NCBI GenBank assembly: GCA_045657625.1
Contig: JAZOTM010000025.1
Location: 1 to 64,000, forward strand
Length of the DNA: 64,000 bases
Origin: JAZOTM01 sp045657625
Lineage (GTDB): Bacteria; Bacillota; Clostridia; Lachnospirales; Lachnospiraceae
Direction of reading: 5' to 3'
In this document: positions 1 through 7,560 of the stretch, in pieces
Layout of the letters: every line of letters begins with the position of its first letter
How positions within the stretch are numbered: position 1 is the stretch's first letter
Translations under genes and position numbers: made by a program
Notes under the pieces: generated by a model
What the model was told of the DNA's origin: nothing
Databases searched by the model: none
What the model saw: the letters and a program-made list of their open reading frames with translations, nothing else

Positions 1-296
1 ATATATTATATACTTTATATGTAAAATATACTGTATATATTATTTATGCAATCTTGTAATATATATACTTTATATGTATGATATATCAAATATACCTTTC
101 ATGCCTTTTCGATTTTATATGCATGAAATACGTAAGGTAGATTATGAATTTAACATGTAACATATAATATATATGCAACATAAGCCAATTATATGTTTTA
201 TGTTTTATATGTTTCATTTGACTTCTATACCAAACATGTATTATAAATAATGTATTGCATATATATAATATAAAGAAATAAAGGGAGAGTACTTAC
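1..296. repeat. AT-rich centromere-like repeat region upstream of parA
   Basis: This non-coding stretch is extremely AT-rich. A 17-bp direct repeat, TATATACTTTATATGTA, lies at 7-23 and 62-78. The shorter core TTATATGT or TTATATGC recurs in the same orientation near 14, 69, 114, 188 and 204, with one inverted copy at 160-167. Short repeats directly in front of a parA gene with an RHH partner are typical of centromeres (parS/parC) that double as the operator of the partition operon. The role is inferred from position and repeat structure only. Confidence 0.5.
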
Positions 297-1064
297 ATGA
301 CAGTAATTATGATATCCAACCAAAAGGGTGGCGTTGGAAAAACAACAACAACACTGGAATTATGTAGTGTCTTAGGGAAAAAATATAAAGTCCTCGGAAT
401 TGACATGGATGCTCAGAGAAATTTTTCCATGTACGCAGGCGCAAATCTAGATGAAGGTGTTCCAACAATTTTTGATGTATTGAACGCAAAGATTCTATTA
501 GAAGATGCAGTACAGCATGTAGAAGGATTTGATATTTTAATCTCAAGCAAAGAATTAGCAGACGCACCAAAGGTATTTGGTGAACCGGATGATATTTTCT
601 TGTTGTCAGATGCGTTAGAAGATGCTCAAGATTATGATTTTGTAGTAATCGACAATGCACCGGCACGAAGTCCTTTATTGTATATGAGTTATTGTGCCAG
701 TGATTACATCATACCTGTAGCAGAATGTGACGACGGAGCATTAGAAGGATTAAACGAAGTTCGTAACGATATTGATCGATTTGCAAAAAGACATCAAACT
801 CATGTAGAAGTACTTGGATTATTACTCACAAAATACGAAAATACAGTTATGCATCAAATGGCATACGAAACATTGCAAGAAATCGGAGATACAATTGGTG
901 GAAAACCATTTGCAACCACTATTCGTAAATCAATTGCTGTAAGTGAATCCAAGACTGCTCGTTTATCTATCAATGATTACAAACCAGAAGTAACCGCAGC
1001 AAAGGATTATACTAGACTTTGCGATGAAATTATTGATCGAATTCAGGAAAAGCAGGAGGCATAA
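297..1064 (+). CDS. parA: ParA-family partition ATPase
   Basis: This 255-residue protein is a Walker-type partition ATPase, which drives segregation of low-copy replicons by forming ATP-dependent gradients on the nucleoid. The deviant Walker A motif KGGVGKTT is at residues 10-17 with the signature lysine at 10. Walker A' follows (IDMDAQ, 35-40) and Walker B (VVIDNAP) is near residue 115. There is no N-terminal helix-turn-helix, so it is a small type Ib-like ParA that would not bind its own operator. A GGGAGAG ribosome site precedes the ATG. The gene sits one base before the partner gene and just downstream of a repeat-rich region, as expected for a partition operon. Confidence 0.93.
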   Translation: MTVIMISNQKGGVGKTTTTLELCSVLGKKYKVLGIDMDAQRNFSMYAGANLDEGVPTIFDVLNAKILLEDAVQHVEGFDILISSKELADAPKVFGEPDDIFLLSDALEDAQDYDFVVIDNAPARSPLLYMSYCASDYIIPVAECDDGALEGLNEVRNDIDRFAKRHQTHVEVLGLLLTKYENTVMHQMAYETLQEIGDTIGGKPFATTIRKSIAVSESKTARLSINDYKPEVTAAKDYTRLCDEIIDRIQEKQEA

Positions 1065-1065
1065 C

Positions 1066-2016
1066 ATGAGTAAGCGAGACGAGTTGCGAAAATTAAAAGA
1101 AAGACAAAAACAAAGTACCAGTGCAAAATCGACTCCTGCAGAAAATGTTAGTAAGGCAGCTGCAGAAGCGACATCACAGATTCCTCAAAAAGAGGCCCAA
1201 AAAGAAATTAATGAACCAATTATCCAAAATGAGGTAAAAATCGAAAATACGCAAAAATTTGAGCCTCAAAAGGAAATTACACCTGAAGTACCAACTTCTA
1301 ATAAAAATATAGAAATTGAGGAGCCTGTTATAACCACACCGAAGGAAGAAAAAACGGTTGTTATTGAAAAAACAGAAAACGTTATTGCAGAAACAGTTCC
1401 TGAAGTCAAAGTTATTTCGGATCCAATTGTACAACCAGAAAACGTTGTTAATCAGATGGAAACAACCGCAGAAAAAATTATAGAACCTGAAATAAAAGAA
1501 ACAGCGGCAGCACCTGCTCCACAAATCATAAATGAAACGCCTACTATTCCTGAGGCGCCAATTCAAACACCGGAAAAAATGATAGAGGTAAGTCAAACTA
1601 CATCTGAAACAAAAACAGTAGATTTGCAGACATACCAATCTGTAACTAATCTTCCGGGAAAGAGAATTTCGGTATCACTGATTACAGAAAATAAAAACTG
1701 GATGCACAGAACCGCTATTCGATGTGGACTTTCCATTCAAGATTATATGAATATACTGGTCGAAGAAGCATGGGAAAGAGAAAAATTACATCCATACGTT
1801 GTCGAAGATTTAGATATTTTACCGGAACGTTTACCATCAAGTAAAACAGTATTAGTTGCAATTAAACTTTCTGAAAACAATATCAAAAGAACCAAAAGAC
1901 TTCGTGCCTCTCATTGTATGACTATGACAGGATATATGAATTTTCTTATTGAACAAGAAAGAGAACGAGAAAAAAGAGAAGGTGCTAGAATACCAATCTT
2001 TGATGAAGATTTATAA
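1066..2016 (+). CDS. Partition/centromere-binding protein with two tandem RHH-like domains
   Basis: The start was set at 1066, not at an ATG 42 bases upstream inside parA, because AGGAGG at 1054-1059 fits this ATG and it begins one base after the parA stop. The 316-residue protein has a basic N-terminus, then about 180 residues rich in E, P, K, T and V that look disordered. The C-terminal 120 residues hold two similar units: strand KRISVSL followed by helices to about residue 237, then strand TVLVAIKL with helices ending in YMNFLIEQE. Each resembles a ribbon-helix-helix fold. Its position after parA indicates the ParB-type centromere binder. The domain reading comes from pattern recognition, without a profile search. 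Confidence 0.7.
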   Translation: MSKRDELRKLKERQKQSTSAKSTPAENVSKAAAEATSQIPQKEAQKEINEPIIQNEVKIENTQKFEPQKEITPEVPTSNKNIEIEEPVITTPKEEKTVVIEKTENVIAETVPEVKVISDPIVQPENVVNQMETTAEKIIEPEIKETAAAPAPQIINETPTIPEAPIQTPEKMIEVSQTTSETKTVDLQTYQSVTNLPGKRISVSLITENKNWMHRTAIRCGLSIQDYMNILVEEAWEREKLHPYVVEDLDILPERLPSSKTVLVAIKLSENNIKRTKRLRASHCMTMTGYMNFLIEQEREREKREGARIPIFDEDL

Positions 2017-2042
2017 AAGAGAAGGGAAACCTTCTCTTTTTT
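2017..2042 (+). terminator. Intrinsic terminator of the parA operon
   Basis: An AAGAGAAGG / CCTTCTCTT stem with a GAAA loop is followed by a T run, directly after the stop codon at 2014-2016. Confidence 0.85.
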
Positions 2043-2360
2043 ATGTATGACGTTGTTTTTAAACATATTATATTAATAATAACAACAATTCTTTTTATTA
2101 TATTTATTTAAGCGTGAAAGAATGCTGAATTTATGAGGGTTTTGGAAGATTATTAAGAGAAAAAATGGAAGAATTGTGATAAAAAAAAGAAGAAGTTTGG
2201 GAAAAAATGAGAAGAAGAAAAGGAAAGTTTGGAAGAAATAAAGGTGAAAATGGAATCCAAAATTACAGTAGTTGCGGAAAAAAGGGTAAGACTTAAGGAA
2301 AAAAAGGAATTTTTAGAAGAAATATAAGAGAAAGAAGCAGATAAAAAGGAAAACAGGAAA

Positions 2361-2895
2361 GAAACGGAAAAAATGGAAACCTCTTTAAAAAAAAGTAGAG
2401 TTTCTTTTATTTAACAGAAAAAATGGAACGAATATCAGTTTTTATAGAGATAAAATGGAGTGAATACCTGAAAGAAACGGTAAAAATGGAGTGAAAAGTA
2501 GAAAACAGAGAAAAAATGGAATATTTAACGGTGTAAAATGGAAAATTAAAATCCAAAAAACTCGTTATAACAGAAAAAATGGAATTATTTAACAGTGAAA
2601 ATGGAGTGGAAAAAACGAAGAAACGATAAAAATGGAGTGTGAAATTAAAAAGAACGAGAAAAAAGGAACAAACTACGAGTGAAATGGAAAAAATATGGCT
2701 TTTTAGCAGAAAAAATGGAACAGAATAGTAAAAAATAGGCGAAATTACGGTGTTTTGAAAAAAATAGAAAAAAATAATATTCCAAATTTCCACTATAAAA
2801 ATGACAAAAAAGAGGAATATGGAGCGTAAAAAAGAGGAATCTGGAGTTAATTCAATAGAAATATGGAACGCTTTTAACGGAGAAAAATGGAAAAA
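2361..2895 (+). repeat. Iteron array of the replication origin
   Basis: At least a dozen degenerate copies of a motif around AACRGNAAAAATGGA lie in the same orientation. The T of TGGA falls at 2374, 2424, 2456, 2487, 2517, 2539, 2580, 2602, 2633, a variant at 2664, 2685 and 2716. Further copies continue at 2820, 2842, 2864 and 2888. Spacings are mostly 21-22, 30-32 or 41 bp. Same-strand iterons just upstream of a Rep_3 initiator gene are the usual binding sites of that initiator, so this is the likely origin. Sparser copies of the core occur from about 2160. Nothing else was recognised in the 2043-2960 gap. Confidence 0.8.
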
Positions 2896-2959
2896 ACAAT
2901 TGACGATGCCAATTTACTCTTTTATAATCGATAGTAGTATAGGAGAGGAGTGCAGAAAC

Positions 2960-4477
2960 GTGAAAGACGATCAGGTTAGTGAAGGCCGAAAAATGTATGA
3001 GCATGAGCAAATTGCTCGTTCCAATGAATTGATTACAGCTCGATATAAAGCCACTTTGACAGAGAATAAAATGACTGTTTTGGCCTTACAAAATTCTATG
3101 ATTGATGATTATGGTCGACATGTAGCTACCTTTACCGCAACGGAATTAAAAAAAATCATGGGGCATTCCAATGGCAGCTTTTATCAGCAGTTGAAGGATA
3201 CTGCAAAAAAAATGCAGAATCGACAATTAGCAATTGAAGACGTGGAAAAGAAACGGTTTAAATTTTTATCAATTATAGATACAGCTGAGTTTAATAACGG
3301 TATTTTCCGAGTATCTTTTAACCCAGATGTGAACCATTATATCGATGATTTGAGACAAAATTTTACAATCATGAATATGGGAATTTTAGTTGATTTTACT
3401 TCATCGTATGCATATCGATTGTACGAGATTTTGAAAACGCAGGAATATCAAATCGATAGAAAAGGGGATGAAAACGGGGAATTACGTTTGTATTATACCT
3501 TGGCTGAGTTAAAGGTTTCTGTTGGATGTGTAGATACATCGACGGAAAGCGTTCAAAAAGAACTGCAAAAGAAAATGCCGGATTATGATAAAATCGTGGA
3601 TGAATTGGCAGAAGATAAGCATTTTGAAAAATGGTATGACTTTAAAAAGAATGTACTGGATGTAGCAGAAAGACAAATCAATCAAAAGAGTGATTTGTAT
3701 ATGCGATATGAGCCTGTACGCTCCGGAAGAGGTGGAAAAGTACAGGGGGTTACGTTCTTTTTAAGTAGAAATAAAGATTACAGAGATGAATTAAAGCAGG
3801 TAAGACAGGAAATTCATTTATCTGAAAACACAAGTGTAATCAAGAATTCTAATATAGATAGTCGTGTGAATGAAATCTTGGAATATATTGATGAATATAA
3901 TATAACTAGGGCAGAAGCAGAGGCGTTTTTGAAGAAAGCAAACTTCAACGTTGATCGTGTAAAGTCGGCATATAATTATGTATTAACCAAAAAAAATGTA
4001 AAAGATTTTGTTCCTTATATGATTACAGCAATTGTAAATGGATATAGTGCGCAGCCATTGCCACGAAAGGTGCAGGAACCTATATTCCAGCAAAGAGGGT
4101 TAAAAGTAGACGTAAACGAACAAATTGTTTTTGATGATTTTCTGGATGAAGATTTTGTAGATGATGCAACAATCGAACAGTTAAAAGAGGAAGATCATAA
4201 AAAACAGAATTTGGAAATGGCGAGTGATGAGAATGAAGAAGTAGTAGAAGAAGAGCACATTACAACTACGGAAAAATCACAAGACGAAGATTTAGAAGAA
4301 GCAGCAATACTTGCTAAAAGTATTATTGATTCCTTGGAAAAAGAAGGGGATACGGCTTGGATTTCCTTCAAAGAACAACCATCGATTTCGGCTTTTGGAA
4401 TTGATTTGTTGTTCCAAGTAAAAGGTGGAAAGTGGATTTTAGAACAGTTTGCAGAATGGAAACAGGAGCATAAATAA
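2960..4477 (+). CDS. repB: Replication initiator RepB, Rep_3 family
   Basis: The protein initiates replication by binding iterons at the origin. The core (ARSNELITARYKATLTENK, then FTATELKKIMG and a second winged-helix region around VDFTSSYAYRLYEILKTQ) is typical of Rep_3 initiators. I place the start at GTG 2960, giving 505 residues, because AGGAGAGG at 2941-2948 precedes it and the iteron array runs through the longer upstream frame (2801-2959). The family is usually 250-400 residues; here about 200 extra C-terminal residues form an acidic E/D-rich tail and a final conserved-looking segment. It has its own terminator. Confidence 0.85.
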   Translation: MKDDQVSEGRKMYEHEQIARSNELITARYKATLTENKMTVLALQNSMIDDYGRHVATFTATELKKIMGHSNGSFYQQLKDTAKKMQNRQLAIEDVEKKRFKFLSIIDTAEFNNGIFRVSFNPDVNHYIDDLRQNFTIMNMGILVDFTSSYAYRLYEILKTQEYQIDRKGDENGELRLYYTLAELKVSVGCVDTSTESVQKELQKKMPDYDKIVDELAEDKHFEKWYDFKKNVLDVAERQINQKSDLYMRYEPVRSGRGGKVQGVTFFLSRNKDYRDELKQVRQEIHLSENTSVIKNSNIDSRVNEILEYIDEYNITRAEAEAFLKKANFNVDRVKSAYNYVLTKKNVKDFVPYMITAIVNGYSAQPLPRKVQEPIFQQRGLKVDVNEQIVFDDFLDEDFVDDATIEQLKEEDHKKQNLEMASDENEEVVEEEHITTTEKSQDEDLEEAAILAKSIIDSLEKEGDTAWISFKEQPSISAFGIDLLFQVKGGKWILEQFAEWKQEHK

Positions 4478-4505
4478 AAAATGAGGCGTGTGCCTCATTT
4501 TTTTA
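4475..4505. terminator. Bidirectional intrinsic terminator between repB and the recombinase-like gene
   Basis: The stem ATGAGGC-GTGT-GCCTCAT has A's before it and seven T's after it, starting at the repB stop. It would stop repB and also serve the convergent gene. Confidence 0.85.
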
Positions 4506-4568
4506 TTGATAGAATGATACTATTCGTAAATTGAGTAGGGGAAATCCTATGAAAAAAGTTTTGATAAG

Positions 4569-5498
4569 TCAAGCATTCGTTGCTAGTTGAGAAAGGGATT
4601 TCACTTGAATGTTTGTATAATCAACAGCAGCGGTATGTAACTCCGGAATGACTTTGTCGAAACGACGCATCCATTCTGTTGAAATGCCGATGTATTTGGC
4701 GACTTCTGATATGGAAGCACCACAAACCAACATGTAAGCAGCGGATCCATTGCGTAAATCACTTAATGTAAAGTGGGGTTCTAAATCCGCTGGGACGTAT
4801 TTCAAATACAATCTTTCTAAATCGCGAATACGAAGTTGATTTCCACGCTTGTTGTGAAATAAGTATTCTGAAATGGAAACAGTGGTGTCTCCAATGTATT
4901 CACGAATCAATGTTAAAACATCATCCGGTAATTTAATATATCTTTTTACATTTCTATAACAATATTCAATTCCAATGTTTCCGGAACTATCTTGAATGAA
5001 ATCTTCGAATTTTAGAGTACAAATTTCTCCGGCAGATATGCCGCATCGAATCATCAAACTAAGAATTAAGTAGAGCTGCTCATTTTTTTCTGCATAGTGA
5101 AGAATGTTGTTCATTTCTTCAATACTTGGAACATTTTTTCTACTTAAGTAATCATCTGAAACCGGTAAGGAAACCTTTTGAAAAGGATTTCTGGTATAGG
5201 TCTGTTGAAGATCAAACAAGTAGGAATGTCTTAAAATAAAGTTGGAAACAGACTTTAATCGAGCAAGTTTCACTTTTACGGTTTTTAAACTTTGTTTTCC
5301 ATTGGATGTAAGCATAAGCAAATGATTAAAGTAAGATTGTGCGTCGGTTTCTGTAATCACTAGAAAGTCTTTTTTTACATAATCTGTTAAATGAACGATC
5401 AAGGAGTAGTAGTCACTTCTTGATTTTTTTGTATTTAATGTTTTTTCAAATAATGGCCAAATTTCTTCTGTGAATAAAATAGATAAATATTTGTTCAT
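4569..5498 (-). CDS. Tyrosine-recombinase-like protein lacking catalytic residues
   Basis: This 309-residue protein has the layout of a phage integrase: an N-terminal SAM-like core-binding domain (about 1-110) and a C-terminal domain (about 125-300). The expected catalytic positions are replaced. The box that normally reads TGLRxSEL reads CGISAGEI, so the first arginine is serine. The HxLRH box reads SDLRN, keeping only its arginine. The LGH box reads IGI, and no clear nucleophilic tyrosine follows in context. It has a good ribosome site and a near-consensus promoter, so it seems expressed rather than decayed. A DNA-binding role in replicon upkeep is possible but unproven. Confidence 0.7.
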   Translation of the reverse strand: MNKYLSILFTEEIWPLFEKTLNTKKSRSDYYSLIVHLTDYVKKDFLVITETDAQSYFNHLLMLTSNGKQSLKTVKVKLARLKSVSNFILRHSYLFDLQQTYTRNPFQKVSLPVSDDYLSRKNVPSIEEMNNILHYAEKNEQLYLILSLMIRCGISAGEICTLKFEDFIQDSSGNIGIEYCYRNVKRYIKLPDDVLTLIREYIGDTTVSISEYLFHNKRGNQLRIRDLERLYLKYVPADLEPHFTLSDLRNGSAAYMLVCGASISEVAKYIGISTEWMRRFDKVIPELHTAAVDYTNIQVKSLSQLATNA

Positions 5499-5540
5499 AA
5501 TGTTCTCCTAAAAAGTCGTCATACTTGTGGAACAGCCATA

Positions 5541-5569
5541 ATTATACTTGATATTTGAAAGAAGTTCAA
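5541..5569 (-). promoter_or_regulatory. SigA-type promoter of the recombinase-like gene
   Basis: On the minus strand TTGAAC (5569-5564), a 17-base spacer and a perfect TATAAT (5546-5541) lie about 36 bases upstream of the start codon. Confidence 0.7.
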
Positions 5570-5607
5570 GGAAAGTATTTTTAAATTGACAGACGAATGA
5601 AGGAAAA

Positions 5608-5742
5608 ATGCATGTGATTATACAAAATGAAGGATTACTTGCAAAGGTGCTACAAGATATTGCTGTTTATTTGTTTTTCGCCGTATGTAATCGTAGTGGT
5701 TTCTTAGATGATATTTTATGTTTTCATAAAGGGAAAAAGTAA
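5608..5742 (+). CDS. Possible small ORF, 44 residues, unknown
   Basis: An ATG preceded by GAAGGA opens a 44-residue frame ending at TAA 5742. The product has a hydrophobic middle (IAVYLFFAV) and a basic end (HKGKK). No homologue is recognised. It lies in the otherwise empty 5570-5820 stretch and may be chance. Confidence 0.22.
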   Translation: MHVIIQNEGLLAKVLQDIAVYLFFAVCNRSGFLDDILCFHKGKK

Positions 5743-5820
5743 ACGGCGATTGGCTATTTTAATAATGTATAACATATGGCGACAATCGTAAAAAATATGA
5801 AAAAAGTTTGAAAAGATAAA

Positions 5821-5849
5821 TTGATTTCTGGGCCATATCATGGTAAAGT
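5821..5849 (+). promoter_or_regulatory. Probable promoter of the mgtE operon
   Basis: TTGATT (5821-5826), a 17-base spacer and TAAAGT (5844-5849) would start transcription near 5856. That gives a leader of about 220 bases before mgtE. Confidence 0.45.
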
Positions 5850-5886
5850 TTTTGTTGGAGTAATACATAATAATAAGAAGAAAGAA

Positions 5887-6046
5887 GGTGAGCAGAATGG
5901 AAGGTGACAATGGACACCCTAGGCAGGATGACTATTATTTATATGAACAACAATCATCTATTCTGCTCACCCAATAACTGAGTATGAATAGTTCTTTTTG
6001 TGTTTATATAAACATTAGTCATCATTTCAAATGATGGCTTTTTTTA
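5887..6046 (+). promoter_or_regulatory. Candidate transcription attenuator in the mgtE leader
   Basis: GGTGAGCAGAAT (5887-5898) can pair fully with ATTCTGCTCACC (5960-5971 region), burying the small frame's ribosome site and start. Inside it GATGA (5927-5931) can pair with TCATC (5954-5958). A strong terminator follows: arms 6017-6025 and 6031-6039, then T's to 6045. GATGACTA (5927-5934) is also the exact complement of TAGTCATC (6016-6023), the terminator's 5' arm, so pairing there would prevent termination. No M-box consensus was recognised. The folds are drawn by eye. Confidence 0.6.
5897..5977 (+). CDS. Candidate 26-residue leader peptide of mgtE
   Basis: A short open frame starts at ATG 5897 with AAGGTGAG placed seven bases upstream and ends at TAA 5975-5977. 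The product starts MEGDNGHPRQDDYYLYEQQ and ends with a short hydrophobic stretch. The acidic, proline-containing N-terminus recalls the enterobacterial MgtL leader, where such residues destabilise ribosomes at low magnesium. That parallel is inferred and there is no homology. The frame lies within a hairpin region and ahead of a terminator that precedes mgtE. Confidence 0.5.
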   Translation: MEGDNGHPRQDDYYLYEQQSSILLTQ

Positions 6047-6076
6047 TTAAAGCCTCAAAATAAAAAGGAGGCAAAC

Positions 6077-7498
6077 ATGGAAGAGAAAGATTTATTACTA
6101 GAAGAAGAATTCGATACTCCGGAAAGACCGGATTACGAAGAAGAAATTGCACAAATCATTAAAAATACAGAGTCTCTTAAAGAGTTAAGAGAAAAGCTGG
6201 AAGATTATCACGAAAATGATATCGCAGATGCCATTAAAATGCTGTCTTCGACAGAACGTGTGAAGTTATATCGAAGCATTGGCATGGAAAAAACAGCTGA
6301 GATTTTTACGTATTTAGATGATGTAAGCGAATACGTCGAAGAATTAGATTCAGAAAAAGCTGCAGACATCTTGGAAATCATGGATGCCGATGATGCTGTC
6401 GATATTTTGGAAGAATTAAGTGAAACGAAAAGAGAAGAATTAGAGCACTTAATCGATAGCGAAAGTCGAAAAGACATTGATTTGATTAGTTCCTATGAAG
6501 AAGACGAAATTGGTAGTCGAATGACAACGAACTTTATCGTAATCAACAAGGGACAATCCATTGCAGAAGCCATGAAATCCTTGGTAAAACAAGCTGCAGA
6601 TAACGATAATATTTCCACAATTTATACGTTAAATGATGATGGTACTTTTTATGGAGCATTAAACCTAACGGACTTAATTCGTGCAAGAAAAGACGATGAA
6701 TTAGAACCATTAATTATTACATCCTATCCTTATGTATATGCACATGAATCAGTAGATGAGGTGTGGGATGAATTGAAAGATTACTCTGAGGATTCTATCC
6801 CGGTTCTTGATAACGATAAACGAATTCTTGGTGTCATCACTTCCCAGGATATTGTAGAATTTATCGACGATGAAATGGGTGAAGACTACGCAAAGTTTGC
6901 TGGTTTGCTAGCTGAAGAAGATTTAAAAGAACCATTACTGGAAAGTCTAAAAAAACGTGTTCCTTGGTTGATTGCGTTACTTTTCCTAGGTTTATTAGTT
7001 TCCAGTGTTGTAGGCATTTTTGAAAACGTAGTAGCAGAAATACCACTCATCGTAACTTTCCAGTCTATGATTTTAGACATGGCCGGAAACGTTGGTACGC
7101 AGTCCTTAGCTGTGACCATTCGTGTACTTTCCGATGAAGAATTGTCTTTTAAACAACTTATTGGATTAGTTTTTAAAGAGGTAAGGGTTGGATTTGTAAA
7201 TGGTGTTCTCTTAGGTGTATTATCCTTTGTAGTAACAGGAAGCTTTATTTGCTTTATAAAGGGAAATTCCTTGGGATTTTCTCTATTAATTGCAGGATGT
7301 ATTGGCTTGTCCCTCTTACTTGCAATGTTAATTTCCAGCTTGTCCGGTACAACAATTCCTATTATTTTTAAGAAAATGGGATTTGATCCAGCCGTCGCAA
7401 GTGGACCATTGATTACAACCATTAATGATTTAGTCGCAGTATTAATGTACTACGGCATGGCATATTTATTATTATTCGAAGCATTTAAAATCGTCTAG
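6077..7498 (+). CDS. mgtE: MgtE magnesium transporter
   Basis: This is a 473-residue magnesium-selective channel of the inner membrane. An acidic N-domain of helical repeats (about 20-140) is followed by two CBS domains (about 145-270) that sense cytoplasmic magnesium. Five membrane helices (about 295-470) follow, with the pore signature DMAGNVGTQSL and the conserved DPAVASGPLITT segment near the end. Length and domain order match the family. AAGGAGG precedes the ATG. Expression probably depends on the upstream attenuator and leader frame. The following two genes run in the same direction, 62 and 9 bases apart. Confidence 0.96.
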   Translation: MEEKDLLLEEEFDTPERPDYEEEIAQIIKNTESLKELREKLEDYHENDIADAIKMLSSTERVKLYRSIGMEKTAEIFTYLDDVSEYVEELDSEKAADILEIMDADDAVDILEELSETKREELEHLIDSESRKDIDLISSYEEDEIGSRMTTNFIVINKGQSIAEAMKSLVKQAADNDNISTIYTLNDDGTFYGALNLTDLIRARKDDELEPLIITSYPYVYAHESVDEVWDELKDYSEDSIPVLDNDKRILGVITSQDIVEFIDDEMGEDYAKFAGLLAEEDLKEPLLESLKKRVPWLIALLFLGLLVSSVVGIFENVVAEIPLIVTFQSMILDMAGNVGTQSLAVTIRVLSDEELSFKQLIGLVFKEVRVGFVNGVLLGVLSFVVTGSFICFIKGNSLGFSLLIAGCIGLSLLLAMLISSLSGTTIPIIFKKMGFDPAVASGPLITTINDLVAVLMYYGMAYLLLFEAFKIV

Positions 7499-7560
7499 CT
7501 AACATGTTATGTTTAAGTAGCATGAAAAACATATAAAACATAAAATAGATAGGAGATTAC

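Noticed and set aside
1174..1638. A 154-codon minus-strand frame inside the partition gene
   Set aside because: It is a shadow of the low-complexity E/P/T-rich region and reads as an F/N/R-rich non-protein.
2407..2793. A 128-codon minus-strand frame in the origin region
   Set aside because: It is the complement of the A-rich iterons, giving a low-complexity F/S/I protein without a ribosome site.
2801..2959. Longer start of RepB at ATG 2801
   Set aside because: This part contains iteron copies and no ribosome site, whereas GTG 2960 has AGGAGAGG at the right distance.
5856..6076. M-box (ykoK) or manganese riboswitch in the mgtE leader
   Set aside because: The conserved blocks of these aptamers were not recognised; the leader instead shows a translated-looking frame and attenuator arms.
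6886..7422. A 178-codon frame opposite mgtE
   Set aside because: It lies antisense to the well-conserved membrane part of mgtE and resembles no protein.
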